Shown here: in pieces, positions 1-12,500 of the stretch
Position numbering within the stretch: position 1 is the stretch's first letter
Layout of the letters: every line of letters starts with the position of its first letter
Assembly: GCA_963681505.1 (NCBI GenBank)
Contig: OY811974.1
Span: 8,270,239 to 8,334,238, forward strand
Reading direction: 5' to 3'
DNA: 64,000 bases
From: Eunapius fragilis
Lineage: Eukaryota > Porifera > Demospongiae > Spongillida > Spongillidae
The notes under the pieces: generated by a model
Databases searched by the model: none
The model's input: the letters and a program-made list of their open reading frames with translations, nothing else
Told to the model about the DNA's origin: nothing
Position numbers and translations under genes: made by a program

Positions 1-262
1 CAATGGCAATGTCCTAGGGGTGTCGCACAGTGAGATCTGTCCGGAGGGGTTTCAATGATAATGTCCTAGAGGGGTGTCCTACATCAGGATGTGTCCAGAG
101 GGGGTTCAATGGTAATGTCCTAGGGGGGTGTCCTACATCACGTTGTGTCCAGAGGGAGTTCAATGGTAATGTTGTGTCCAGAGGGGGTCCAAAATAAATG
201 TCCTGGGGGGATATGGTGTAGAGGCTTTATGTCCTGGGGGGATACCTTGATATGCGTCATCA
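1..262. repeat. Imperfect tandem repeat, unit about 55-60 bp
   Basis: About four diverged units run from the window edge. Each carries the phrases CAATGGTAATGTCCTAGG, GTGTCCTACATCA and GTGTCCAGAGGG in that order. Later units are shortened. No coding potential is visible. The array may extend left of the window. Confidence 0.75.
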
Positions 263-282
263 GTAGGGGTGTACAATTATTT

Positions 283-955
283 TATGGAATAGCCCAATGA
301 GTGGCACCCAAAGAGTATGACCGAATCGACAGGGACACATATTGTTGTGCGCGCGTATCGGTACTGGTAGTACGTACCGTGTTTTGTATGGTGATGGTAG
401 CTGAATCCCACGCATTTTGATCGCTTAACGAATCTTGTTCGTTGTAGAAGAGAACCACTGACGTTTGTAAGAACGTAAATTAACGGTGGTACTTCAGTAC
501 ATGTAGTGGCATGGGTACGGGAGGTTATTGTATATTCATGTGCTCGGAGTAGCGGGAACCAGGTTGTAATAGGTTAATGGCGCGAAATGAAAGAGAAATG
601 TGCAATTACTTTGCACAGCTGTATCTCCGTAATGGATCAAGTAAAAATTAACGAACAGGACACATCGATAGGTACAGGATCCCTCTGCATATAAACCGAA
701 TTTGAAGTTAATTGAGATGTCCTTCCGAAAGATATGGCCAGTTTGAACCCCAAGGATATCGGACGTTGCAACACTGGCACGAAGCTAATGCAAGAGCCCA
801 AAATTTGTTTTACCAGAGAGAAATGATGTAGTATGAAGTGTTGAAAATAGGAAGTAAATAACATTTACGGTTCGGGAGATGTAGCGATTTCAAAGAGAAT
901 CATTTTTATAACTTCATATTTATATAGCGATACGACATTTTCTCAGACCCTGTCC
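283..955 (-). repeat. Family A terminal-repeat copy (solo arm)
   Basis: This block is matched, in the same orientation, by 56440-57110 and more distantly by 4870-5280. Shared landmarks are the GAGTGGCACCCAAAGAGTAT segment, TATCTCCGTAAYGGATCA, ATCGGACGTTGCAACACTGG and GTAGTATGAAGTGTTGAAAA. It ends at GACCCTGTCCCATATAT, related to the termini of its neighbours. Short ORFs inside are not conserved between copies and I do not regard them as genes. I infer a non-autonomous DNA element arm. Confidence 0.7.
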
Positions 956-967
956 CATATATATATG

Positions 968-1479
968 TATGGGATAAATCACCCTTATGGTACTTTTTCA
1001 AAATTTCCAGAACAAGCAAAAGAAAAGTAACGCTCGCATTGAAATGTATAGCTAATTATAAATTCAGTGCCTAATAACTTTGTGATGGATAGTCCGATTT
1101 AGGATGCGTAAGGACCATTTGACAGAAGCTCATGGGTGTTCAAGGAAAATCAAAAAATTTGAAAACTTGAAAAACTAGCCAGAAGGGTGATTCTGCTGGA
1201 CACCGTCCCATATATATATATATATGAGACAGTGTCTAGCTAAATCACCCTAGCTTATGGTACTTTTTCAAAATTTCCAGAACAAGCAAAAGAAAAGAAA
1301 CGCTCGCATTGAAATGTATGGCTAATTATAAATTCAGTGCCTAATAACTTTGTGATGGATAGTTCGATTTAGGATACGTAAGGACCATTTGACAGAAGCT
1401 CAGGGGTGTTCAAGAAAAATCAAAAAATTTGAAAACTTGAAAAACTAGCCAGAAGGGTGATTCTGCTGGACACTGTCCC
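968..1479. mobile_element. Two tandem MITE copies of about 240-250 bp
   Basis: Two nearly identical units (about 968-1206 and 1227-1479) are separated by a (TA)n linker. Each begins near AAATCACCC and ends with AGAAGGGTGATTCTGCTGG followed by ACACYGTCCC, so the ends are inverted repeats. A third, inverted copy lies at 9172-9421. There is no ORF of note. The terminal sequence is the same as that of the large fold-back at 5297-9080, which suggests a shared mobilising transposase. Confidence 0.75.
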
Positions 1480-2103
1480 ATATATATATATATATGGGTC
1501 AGTTCACGAGAAAATGAGCCTTCGCTATAATATTTAAAGTTATAAAAATGACTCGCGTTTGAATCGCTATAACTTCGGAACGGTAAAGGCTATTGACTTT
1601 CTATTTTCAACACTTCATACTACATCATTTCCCTCTGGTAAAATCGATTATGGGCTCTTGCACTAACTTAGTGCCAGTGTTACCGCGTCCGATACCCCTT
1701 GGGGTTCAAATCCGCCATATCTTTCTGCAGGAAAATTCAATTCACTCCTAGTTTGGTTTGTACGTAGAGGGATCCTGTACCTATTGATTTGTTCTGTTCG
1801 TTAATTTTCTCTTTATCCGTTACGGGGATACAACTGTGCAAAGTAATTGCATATTTCCCGGTCGTTTCGCGCCATTTATCTATTACGACTGGCATCGAGG
1901 ACATGAATATGCAATTCTTCCTGTTAAATAACTATGTCTCCGCCCATCTATACACTATACAACAAGTACGCGGCGTTTCGCTTCTTGCAAACGTCTGGTT
2001 CAGTTCCCCTTCTTGGCTTCTTGGCTTGATATTCACTGCCAGGTATGCAAGGCTTCCAACCCATACATGTATGCCCTTTTCCAGAGTACACGTATCACAC
2101 AGG

Positions 2104-2173
<70 letters not shown>

Positions 2174-2200
2174 CACACACACGCACACACACACACACAA
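2104..2200. repeat. (CA)n microsatellite
   Basis: About 95 bp of CA dinucleotides with a few CG interruptions. It produces spurious His-Thr and Val-Cys reading frames on the two strands. Confidence 0.95.
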
Positions 2201-2984
2201 TCAATCTCTAAATGACATCTGGAAATTCCATTAGCTACGTGTAAGGAGGTGAAGCAGAGGCCAGTCTATAGCTGGTGCCTCTGTACATAGAACTCAGCAA
2301 CAAGTGGAAACACTCACCCCAGATCATAATAATTGGTGTCATAAAACAGGCATATTTTCGATCTTTGTGGCCTGGGCATACATGCTGTGTATAGTGTTAA
2401 GGGTTTGGATAGGTGGTGGACAGGTCTAGAGCCATGAGCCTTACCAAAGCTTCTAGCAATACACTGAGGTGAGCTTAAGTGATGGAAATCACTTAGCCCA
2501 TTGAGGTTAGCAGGCTTATCATGATGGTGGGGGTAGTCAACCTACGGCATGAGATGAGTCCACACAGACATGGACGGGTCAAAGTGAAGGGCAATTAATG
2601 GAATCACAGAAAGCCAGCTCAGAAACTATCTCTCCATAGCATCGGAGATTCTTCTTAGCCTGGATACATGTACATGTCTTGTATGTTGAAAACCTCAACG
2701 GCTATGGGTGATGGTGTATGGTTGTGCACCTACATAGCTGCTGGCGCTACTCAACCTGACAAGTTAGTACTTAGAATCATGCGACATGAGCATCCAGTGT
2801 AGGTGATGGGACATGAGCATCTAGTGGAAGCCATGGGTGCATCAGTGGAAGCCAAACAGGAGCAGAAGAAGAAAAAAATCAAAATTGCATATGAGGTGAA
2901 TTATGGACCAACAGGCTGTGATGGTGGAGGTACAATTGTGAGTGTACCAAGCAGAATGGAGAGTGGGTGGTTTGCACTTGTGTA

Positions 2985-3805
2985 TGTGTGTGTGTGTTTG
3001 TTTGTTTGAGTGTGTTTGAGTGTGTTTATTTGTTTGTTTGTTTGTGTGAGTGAGTGTGTGTGTTTGTGCATGCATGCCTGCATGCATAAGTGTACATTCT
3101 TGTAGTGCAGGCTCACATCTAGTAAGTGTGCTCATAGCAACAAGAGACAACAGGGAAATTAGATAATAATTTTACAAAGCAGAGGCCAGTTCTGTGTATG
3201 TGTGTGTGTGCATGTGTGTGTGTATGATGGATGACTGCCAAAGCCATTTTTATGTGTACATATGCACATGTTTGTGATTGAAGCATGACTCCTGTGTGTG
3301 TGTACATGAATGTTCGTGCATTTTAATGTGGGTTTGTGTGCATGTGTGTGTGTGTGTGTGTGTGTATGTGTGTGTGTGTGTGTGCATGTGCATGCATTCA
3401 TGTATGTTTAAAAGTGCAAAAGGCAACAAGAAGACCTGTTGGTAATTGCCAGAGCTAGGAAACACAAATTTACACAAACAATAAACATGTGACTGCAGTT
3501 GCAAGTGTATGCTAGTGCTTGTGTGTGCATGCATAAACGTGCACATTGATACACAAGACAATTTAGAAAAAGGTACGGCTCCAATAGAAATACAAAAGAG
3601 AAGCATGTGATGAATAGGATGACAGCTAAAAACAGTTTAATGTTTGTGGGTCGACAATTAGGAAATAAAATAAATTGCAATAGCAAAGCATTGATGTTGA
3701 TGCGTGAATGACTGACTGCCCATGGTGTGTGTGTGTGCACATGTATGTGTGTATGTGTGTATGTGTGTGTGTGTGTGTGTGTGAGTGTGCATGTGTGTGT
3801 ATAAG
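2985..3805. repeat. GT-rich region with several interrupted (GT)n tracts
   Basis: Clusters of GT dinucleotides, with GTTT and GCAT interruptions, lie near 2985-3065, 3195-3225, 3335-3392 and 3726-3800. The sequence between them is non-coding filler of the fold-back element. The shorter inverted counterpart is at 59480-59705. Confidence 0.85.
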
Positions 3806-5296
3806 TGCACATGGCAACACTAAATTCCCAGCTAAATTCTAGCCTGGAGTATCCTCTGGGAAAACCTCACTTTCATTCTACCCTGAGCCTAAATGTCTGG
3901 GAAAGCCTTGCCTCCATTTAACTCATTTCCTCACTTTCGGTCATACCCCAACTAACACACTGTCCCCAATATATTGACACCTAGTATGGTTGCAGGTCAC
4001 ACATGTATGTGTAAAGGATGGTAGAGGTGGGCTGCAATCACTTCAGCCAAATGCCAGCTGCGTTGCTTACCATGGCTGTAGGTATAAATGTATTGCTACA
4101 GGTGTTATTGTTTATACATCAATGGCAGGTAGCACCCTTTTGGCTTCTACCCTGGCCTAACCACCTTACCTTGACCAGCGTCAAGGTGTGGGCTGACCAA
4201 TTGGTAACCTTGGTTCCAGTCACACTAAGGGTAGGGGGACAGCAAACCCACAGTCGCCTGACCCCTTTTGGGCAAAAAATCAACTATGCCAAGCACATCA
4301 CCAATTAGAAACTAGACAGAATTAAATGACACCAATTCCTCTGATCTGAGGTTGTGTATGAATGTGAGTGTGTGCATGTGTGTGACTTATGGATCTTATT
4401 TTGTATGGATATTATTTTGTAGAACCAAATATAATTGGTTCACCACTGAAGATAAATTAAACAAGAAAGAGGTTTTAGTAGGCCAATGAGAGTACTACAT
4501 GTTGGTAAATACATGTAGCTACAACGGGGGTGCATGTTTGATATATATATCTGTGTGTATGCAGAAGTCAAAAAGGAAGGGTGCGTTTCAGATTAATCTA
4601 GCCCTAGACACTGTGCACTTTCATGCTCTGCAGCGTTGTGCACGCATAAACGAAGCAGTTTGACCGAGCCAACACGCTCGATTTCTACGAGCATGCGCTA
4701 CAGAGTACGTACCGTGTTGCGCAGGCTGATGGCAGCTGAACCCACGTATTACGAATCTTTAGCTTCTGCTCGCTATGATGAAGAAGCCAAGAAGGGGAAC
4801 AGTACCAGACGTTTGCAAGAAGCGCGTACTTGTTGTATAGTGTATAGATGGGCGGAGACATAGTTATTTAACATCCTCGATGCCAGTCGTAATAGATAAA
4901 TGGCGCGAAACGACCGGGAAATATGCAATTACTTTGCACAGTTGTATCCCCGTAACGGATAAAGAGAAAATTAACGAACAGAACAAATCAATAGGTACAG
5001 GATCCCTCTACGTACAAACCAAACTAGGAGTGAATTGAATTTTCCTGCAGAAAGATATGGCGGATTTGAACCCCAAGGGGTATCGGACGCGGTAACACTG
5101 GCACGAAGTTAGTGCAAGAGCCCATAATCGATTCTACCAGAGGGAAATGATGTAGTATGAAGTGTTGAAAATAGTAAGTCAATAGCCTTTACCGTTCCGA
5201 AGTTATAGCGATTCAAACGCGAGTCATTTTTATAACTTTAAAATATTATAGCGAAGGCTCATTTTCTCGTGAACTGACCCATATAATTATATATAT

Positions 5297-8200
5297 GGGA
5301 CGGTGTCCAGCAAAATCACCCTTCTGGAGTTTAAATTTTATCACTATAAAAATTGTACGTTACGCAAAGCAACATATCTTCACAACGGTTTTATATTTTC
5401 TTTTCAATATTCGTACACTTGTTCATACATCAGTTCTCTCTGTGCAAACCGATTTTGGTGCTCTAGATATTTTCCGTGCCATGGTTGCAAAGGTCTCTAA
5501 CCGAACGGGTGAAGATTCCACATTTCTCCAGATACGAGTGACGATGATATGTCAAATTTGGAGTGTACATAGAAGGGTCCTGTAGCTATTGATTTCTGCA
5601 GATCGTTAAGTTTTTTCTTATCCGTTACGGAGATATGGATTTTCAAAGTAATTCGACATTTCGCGCCACTCACGTTAGCAACCCAATTAATATGCGATTA
5701 TGTAATGGTCACGCCCTTTAAATTTGAAGTTAGGTAAATGAACCCCGCTATGATCGTTCTACGTTGGTATATAAGCGATCGTACCTCCTACGCTATCTTT
5801 CAACATTAAATAGTATCGTACGTTCATATGTATCGCTTATGATGGATGCTGTGAATATTCATGGTAGTTTATATTGTGCACCCTATTTCTATATCTGCTC
5901 AGTTTCTGGCATGTACATGTAAGCATGCATGTACCATGCCTTCTAATCATGGGGCCACCTTCTTCACCCTCTACACCCTCTACACTAGTCTGGGGACCAG
6001 ATGGCTTGCTTGCGACAGTCAGTTATCTGGTACACAAACTGCAGTACTTTTACTCATAATGGCATATCTCTCTACACATATTCACTGCCTTTCTTTCTAT
6101 CTTACCTCCTCCTCCTTCTCCTCCTCTCCCTCAACCTCTTCCTATCTTCCTTCTTCCACCCATCCTCCTCCTCTCCTCTACCCCTCATCCTTCTCCTCCT
6201 CCCCTCCTCTTCCTCCTTCTTTTACTCCTTCTCAATTTCCCTCCTACCTTCCTTCCTATTACACCTACCCCCTCCTTCTTTTGGATGCAATCAAAAGAAA
6301 GGAGGAGGGGGGGGTAGGTGTAATAGGAAGGAAGGTAGGAGGGAAAAGGAGAGGGAGTAAGAGGAGGAGGAGGGGGAGGGAGGAGGAGGAGGAGGAGGAG
6401 GGGAGGAGGAGGGGAGGAGAGGAGGAGGAGGATGGGTAGATGAAGAAAGATAGGAAGAGGAGGAGGGACAGGAGGAGAAGGAGGTAGAGGAGTGGGAGGA
6501 GAAGGTGGGGTGGATGCAACGGGAAGAATGGAAGGAGGAGGAGGGGAGGAGGGGAGGATGCAACAGGTAGGAAGGTAGAAGTAGGAGGATGAGGAGCAGG
6601 AGGGGGAGGCGTGGATGCATTCAAAAGAAAGGATGAGGGGGAGGGGTAGGTGTAATAGGAAGGATTGTAGGAGGGAAAATGAGAGGGAGTAAGAGGAGGA
6701 GGGGGAGGGGAGGAGGAGGAGGAGGAGGGGAGGGAGAGGGAGGAGGATGGGAGGAGGAGGAGAGGAGGCGAGGGGAGGGGGAGGAGAGGAGGAGGAGGAT
6801 GGGTGGATGGAGGGGGAGGAGGGGAGGATGCAACAGGTAGGAAGGTAGAAGGAGGAGGAGGAAGAGAGGGAGGTGTGGATGCAATCAAAAGAAAGGAGGA
6901 GGGGGAGGGGTAGGTGTAATAAATAGGAAGGAAGGTAGAAGGAAAAATGAGAGGGAGTAAGAGGACGGGAGGGGAGGAGGAGGGAGGAGGAGGAGGGGGG
7001 AGGATGAGGATGGGTAGATGAAGGAAGATAGGAAGAGGAGGAGGGAGAAGAGGAGAAAGAGGTAGAGGAGGGGAAGGAGAAGGTAGGGGGTGGATGCAAT
7101 GGAAATAATGGAAGGAGGAGGGAGGATGCAACCGGTGGGAAGGTAGAAGTAGGGGAGGGGAGGAGGGGAGGAGGGGGGAGGGGAGGAGGGGAGGAGGGGA
7201 GGAGGGGAGGAGGGGAGGAGGGGAGGAGGGGAGGAGGAGGGAGGAGGAGGGAAGGAGGAGGGGAAAAGGTGGGAGGAGGAGGGGAGGAGGAGGGAGGAGG
7301 AGGGGAGGAGGAGGGAGGAGGAGGGAGGAGGAGGGAAGGAGGAGGGAGGTGGAGGGGAGGAGGATGGAGGAGGAGGGGAGGAGGAGGGAGGAGGAGAGGT
7401 GGTGGAGGGAGGAGGAGGGGAGACGGAGAGGAGGAGGAAGGGAGATGGAGAGGAGGAGGAGGGGAGACGGAGAGGAGGAGGGGAGGAGGATGGGTGGATG
7501 AAGATAGGAGGAGGAGGGGGAGGGGAGGGAGGTGGAGGGGAGGTGAGGGGGAGGAGAGGAGGAGGGGAGGAGGAGGATGGGTGGATGAAGGAAGATATGA
7601 AGAGGAGGAGGAGGTAGAGGAGATGGAGGAGAAGGTGGTGAGTGGATGCAACGGGAAGAAGAATGGAAGGAGGAGGGGGGAGGGGAGGATGCAATGGGTA
7701 GGAAGATAGAAGTAGGAGGATGAGGAGGAGGAGGGGAGGTTTGAATGCAATCAAAAGAAAGGAGGGGGAGGGGTAGGTGTAATTGGAAGGAAGGTAGGAG
7801 GGAAAATGAGAGGGAGTAAGAGAAGGAGAAGGGGAGGTGAGGAGGAGGGAGGATGAGAAGGAGGAGGGGAGGATGGGGGAGGAGGGGGAGGAGGAGGATG
7901 GGTGGATGAAGGAAGATAGGAAGAGGAGGAGGAGAAGGAGGTAGAGGAGGGGGAGGAGAAGGTGGGGGTGGATGCAAGGGGAAAAAGAAAGGAGGAGGGG
8001 AGGATGCAACCGGTAGGAAGGTAGAAGTAGGAGGATGAGGAGGAGGAGGGGAGGTGTGGATGCAATCAAAAGAAAGGAGGAGGAGGGGTGTTAGGTGTAA
8101 TAGGAAGGAAGGTAGGAGGGAAAATGAGAGGGAGTAAAAGAAGGAGGAAGAGGAGGGGAGGAGGAGGACGAGGAGGGAGGAGGAGGAGGGGAGGAGGAGA

Positions 8201-9080
8201 GGAGGAGGAGGGAAGAGGAGGGGAGGAGGAGGATGGGTGGATGAAGGAAGATATGAAGAGGTGCAGGGAGAGGAGGAGGAGGAGGTCAGATAGAAAGAAA
8301 GGCAGTGAATATGAATGGTCTAGAGAGATATGACATACTAAGTAAAGGTACTGCAGTTTGTGTACCAGATAACTGACTGTCGCAAGCAGATCATCTGGTC
8401 CCCAGACTAGTGTAGAAGTTGTAGAGGGTGAAGGAGGTGGCCCCATGATTAGAAGACATGGTACGTGCATGCTTACATGTACATGCCACAAACTGAGCAG
8501 ATACATGTATAGAAAAAGGGTGCACAATATAAACTACCATGAATATTCACAGCATCCATCATAAGCGATACATGTGAACGTACGATACAGTTTTATGTTG
8601 AAACATAGCGTACGAGGCACGATCGCTTATATACCAACGTAGAACGATCAAAGCGGAGTTCAATACCTAACTTCAAATTTAAAGGGCGTGACCATTACAT
8701 AATGGCATATTGGAATAGGGTGAGTGGCGCGAAATGTCGAATTACTTTGAAAATCCATATCTCCGTAACGGATAAGAAAATAAATCAATAGCTACAGGAC
8801 CCTTCTATGTACACTCCAAATTTGACATGTTATCGTCACTCGTATCTGGAGAAATGTGGAATCTTAACCCATTGGGTTAGTGACCTTTGTAACCATGGCA
8901 TGGAAAATATCTAGAGCACCAAAATCGGTTTGTACAGAGAGAACTGATGTGTGAACAAGTGTACGAAATTTGAAAAGACAATACAAAACCGTTGTGAAGA
9001 TATGTTGCTTTGTGTAACGTACAATTTTTATAGTGATAAAATTTAAACTCCAGAAGGGTGATTTTGCTGGACACCGTCCC
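5297..9080. mobile_element. Fold-back element FB-B with about 800-bp inverted arms and purine-rich core
   Basis: The left arm (5297 to about 6110) starts GGGACGGTGTCCAGCAAAAT. The right arm (about 8285-9080) is its reverse complement and ends in GACACCGTCCC. Arm landmarks present on both sides include the TATAAGCGATCG segment and CTGGGGACCAGAT. The core (6110-8285) is almost pure CT before about 6285 and almost pure GA after it. No transposase is visible, and the many Pro/Ser- or Gly/Glu-rich frames in the core are composition artefacts. The short motif TCCGTAACGGATAAG is shared with family A arms. Confidence 0.85.
6110..8285. repeat. Polypurine/polypyrimidine higher-order array with an internal dyad
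   Basis: GGA/GGGGA-rich tandem sequence organised in larger units. Each unit starts with GATGCAATCAAAAGAAAGGA and continues with GGGTAGGTGTAATAGGAAGG. Starts are near 6289, 6615, 6878, 7745 and 8061. At 6232-6350 the array turns on itself: a CT-rich arm meets a GA-rich arm around GGATGCAATC, forming a long hairpin. The strand asymmetry favours triplex or G-quadruplex structures. Confidence 0.85.
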
Positions 9081-9171
9081 ATATATTTATTTATTATTTA
9101 TATTTTTACACGAAATTTTTATTTAACCGTAATACATTTTCCTCGATTTTTGGCAGCATACGCGTTCCATA

Positions 9172-9421
9172 GGGACAGTGTCCAGCAAAATCATTCTTCT
9201 GGGTGGTTATTCAAGTTTTCAAATTTTTTGGTTTTCCGTGAACTCCAAAGAGCTTCTATCGAACGATCCTTACGTATCCTAAATTGGACTATCCATCATA
9301 AAATTATTAGGCACTGAATTTATAATTAGCCATATACTGTACATGTACATGTATTTCAATGCAAGCATTACTTTTCTTTTGCTTGTCCTGGAAGTATCAC
9401 AAGGGTGATTTTGCTGGACTT
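9172..9421 (-). mobile_element. MITE copy, inverted relative to 968-1479
   Basis: It begins GGGACAGTGTCCAGCAAAAT and ends AGGGTGATTTTGCTGGAC. The interior reads TTCAAGTTTTCAAATTTTTTG, then CCATCATAAAATTATTAGGC, matching the reverse complement of the units at 968-1479 with moderate divergence. Confidence 0.7.
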
Positions 9422-9528
9422 CCATATATTGAAGTAGATAGAGTAGACGTTTATGTATTACTGTTATCACCATTAATCAAAAAATACATGTACATGTACA
9501 TGTTCATATAACACATTTCTTACTTCAG

Positions 9529-12500
9529 AAATAGTCATGAATTGTCTAAAGTATATGGCGTAGTGGATGTACAGGAAGAGATGGAAACAGAAGGAGAGAA
9601 GAAAGAGAGTACTGTACCAGAAGAAAAGTCTGATGAACCATCACCTGATCTCATGTCTGGGATGGAAGATGTGATGATACAAATCGTCAAGATGTTAAAG
9701 GAAGGCTCACTGACCTCTGAACTATTAATGTGTGCTATTAAACAAATGGCTTCTTCTCAATACAGTTCTGAAAACAAAAAAATACAACCTGATGTGGTAG
9801 GTTAATGTTAATTGTGGGCCTGCAACACGTCCTCCTTCCATGAAATAATCATGGCAAATTGTATAATTGTAGGCAACACATCCACTGAGTAATTGCACAC
9901 CCATGAGCAGATGTTTGGGTGTTTGTTAGTCAATCACAGAATAAATTTTGCATTGACCAAAGAAGTGTGCAATGTCAAAATACTTTTAGTTAATGATACT
10001 TGCAAACAAAAATCGATATTAGCTTCTAGAACTGAGATTACAAAAGTATATACATGTATGTTTATACAATGTACAATGACACAATGCACAGTTTGTATAC
10101 AATCAATTATTTCTCAACAGTTTGTGCACTATTTTCAAGTATTTTTATAGATAGATAATCTACATCTTTCTAAACTCAACCATATATACTTTAGTTCATA
10201 AATGTTTCCATGTTCCAACCTATGTTCACAAGTACTGAAGGGTTCCATGAAGGATGCGTTTGCCAACACAAACTTAGACGTGTCTACTTCTACTAAGTTT
10301 GTTTGCATGGCTTCCTACTGGCTATTAGCCTTGTCCCCAGCCCTGGTGTATTTATACAATCTGGGGGTACACCTGCAATTTTTCTGAAGACTTGTTGCAA
10401 AATAGACACCTACATGTATTCCTTAGAGAAGAGCACTATGCAGTGTTGTGTGCATGTAGAAGAATGGTAGCATGTTACTCCACTAAGCAACAATATTAGT
10501 TTGGTAATATTGGTTAGTATTCTAGTTCTGTACATGGTATGGACATAAAATTGAATACAAAAATGGACCATTTCATTATGCAGCCATGGATGAAGCTAGC
10601 ACAAGTTAGTATACAGAAAGATTTGAACAAACAAATTACCCAGAATATGGTGAATGGTCTAGCACATGCGTGTAACATGTATAATCATTGCCTTCGTGGA
10701 TGTTCTGTAAATCACATTTGCATGTAACCATGTACATATTTGGAGGTACATTTATAGTGCTGATGTAACGGCTTTAATGACACAATCATATGCACATTAA
10801 GGAGCACTTGCTCAAATACACTAAAGGCCATTGTAGAAGGCAATGGGATCTGACATATCTAAATACATGTTTACTCGTTATTGTGCATTGTCTTATGCAG
10901 GCGTTGTTACAAGATGTCATCTACAATCTGAACAACAAGGTACTATTTAACCCAATCAATGGTGAGTCCAATGTTCTCAGTGATAGAGATATGAACATAC
11001 TGACATATAATGACATTACAGATGGCTTGGACCCAGGAGCTCTGAAAGATAAAAGTGGAAATCATAAGGTACGACCAAACAGATACATGTATATGTACAT
11101 GCATATGTACATGTATATGTACATGTATATGTAAGCATGTGTACTATAGTATACATCTGTACATGTACATGCTTATGAATCCACTACATGTACATCTAGT
11201 CCATTAGAAATTTTTCATTTGAGATGCATGTGTACAGTATCGACATTTGCGACATTCTATACTATTTCTTTTACTACCAACTACAGTACTAATACAATTC
11301 AAATTCTCTGTTTCTAATAGTGCTCATATAACGTCATTTTCAGATGTTAGATTGTTAATCTGCCTTCTTAATGTAGTATTTTCTTTCTTCATATTTTGCA
11401 AAGTACATAGATTAAATTGTAACATTACACTAAACACAAACATAAGCAGTTAGGGGGGTAGAAGCTAGCTCTCTAACCAGCAGTGGCGGGCCTACAGTAG
11501 GAATAAGGCTATGGAGGGCGGGGGGGATGGAGGCGGTGTTCCTCGTCAGCAAGGGGAGCGTTGTAAGCTCCCCAATCGGGGTCTGGGGCTCTGCCATATG
11601 CTTTTGGTGGCATAACGCGTCAAGCCACGCTATAAATTGTATTCCACAGCATGCGACTATGATATTGCAAGCATGAATTTATCTGTAAAATATGACAGAA
11701 CAACACAAATGTGCATGCATGCTTTAGTGACACACTACGTCCATTCAGTGCAACAAACAATGAAGCTTAAGCGCCTCGCACAGCCTGAGGTAGTGAAGTG
11801 ATTCACGACCGCTTCAACATCAACTGGTTGAGAATATATATTGTAAATGCATATGAACAAGGCCATTTAAGCATACTTCTCCCATTGTCGTTCGGAGGTA
11901 AGTCTTAAGTCGCTTCAAAACTGAAAAGCTTCACTCAGCGCTCGCACTAGTCAATGGCAATGTTGCTGTGAGTTGCAATAGACGTGCGATATTTGGCAAG
12001 AAGGTACATACGGTATCAAAATATGTCCATGTACATTAACTTATAATGACCTGGTTAGCCTTTAAATAATTTGCCCCTGCCTTTCCTTGGTGATCATCAC
12101 TGCTGCCATGTTCCCATGGTGATCACCATGTTTCCATGGGGACCATTACTGCCCCCACGTTCACCTGGTGACCCACACCTAATACACCCCCACATTCCTC
12201 TGTTAACCATGTTACTGCCCTCATGTTAATATGTGCTGCCACGATCCCATATGTTTCATGTGTTTATATGTGCTTTAGGTCATTTCATTTCATCATCATA
12301 TCAGGGGAACTATTCCACACATGTATCTCTCCACACCCTTACAGGAGTCCAATGATGTCATCATTTCAGGACTGAGGAGTGAGTTGAGCAGTCTGAGCCA
12401 GAAGAAGCTAGAGGAGGTGACATCATATCATCAGGTGACTTAAGTCATGGATGGTCTGGGTACCCATGTCCACGTCCATGGGTAGGCGGCCTTGTTACCC

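Larger units (their letters stand above)
1496..5280. mobile_element. Fold-back element FB-A with about 510-bp inverted arms
   Basis: The left arm (1496 to about 2020) begins GGGTCAGTTCACGAGAAAAT. The right arm (about 4775-5280) is its reverse complement and ends in CTCGTGAACTGACCC. The 2.75-kb interior carries a (CA)n tract at 2104-2200, several (GT)n tracts at 2985-3800, and non-coding sequence. An inverted second copy of the interior plus right arm is at 57984-60600. I see no transposase, so this is a non-autonomous fold-back element. Confidence 0.8.

Noticed and set aside
1932-3820. His-Thr and Val-Cys repeat frames
   Set aside because: Translations of CA/GT microsatellites, as also at 52461-55658 and 60393-61030.
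5295-5585. ORF of 96 residues, repeated inverted at 8864-9082
   Set aside because: It lies within the terminal repeats of FB-B, has stops in the second copy and shows no protein features.
6185-8069. Long Pro/Ser/Leu-rich and Gly/Glu/Arg-rich frames of up to 570 residues
   Set aside because: They overlap in all frames on both strands and arise from GGA/CCT repeat composition inside a fold-back element. No splice context, and no preferred frame.
9537-9563. ATG just inside the first exon of the repeat gene as its start
   Set aside because: That ATG frame stops after eight codons. The frame that joins the later exons has no ATG there, so the start must be upstream.
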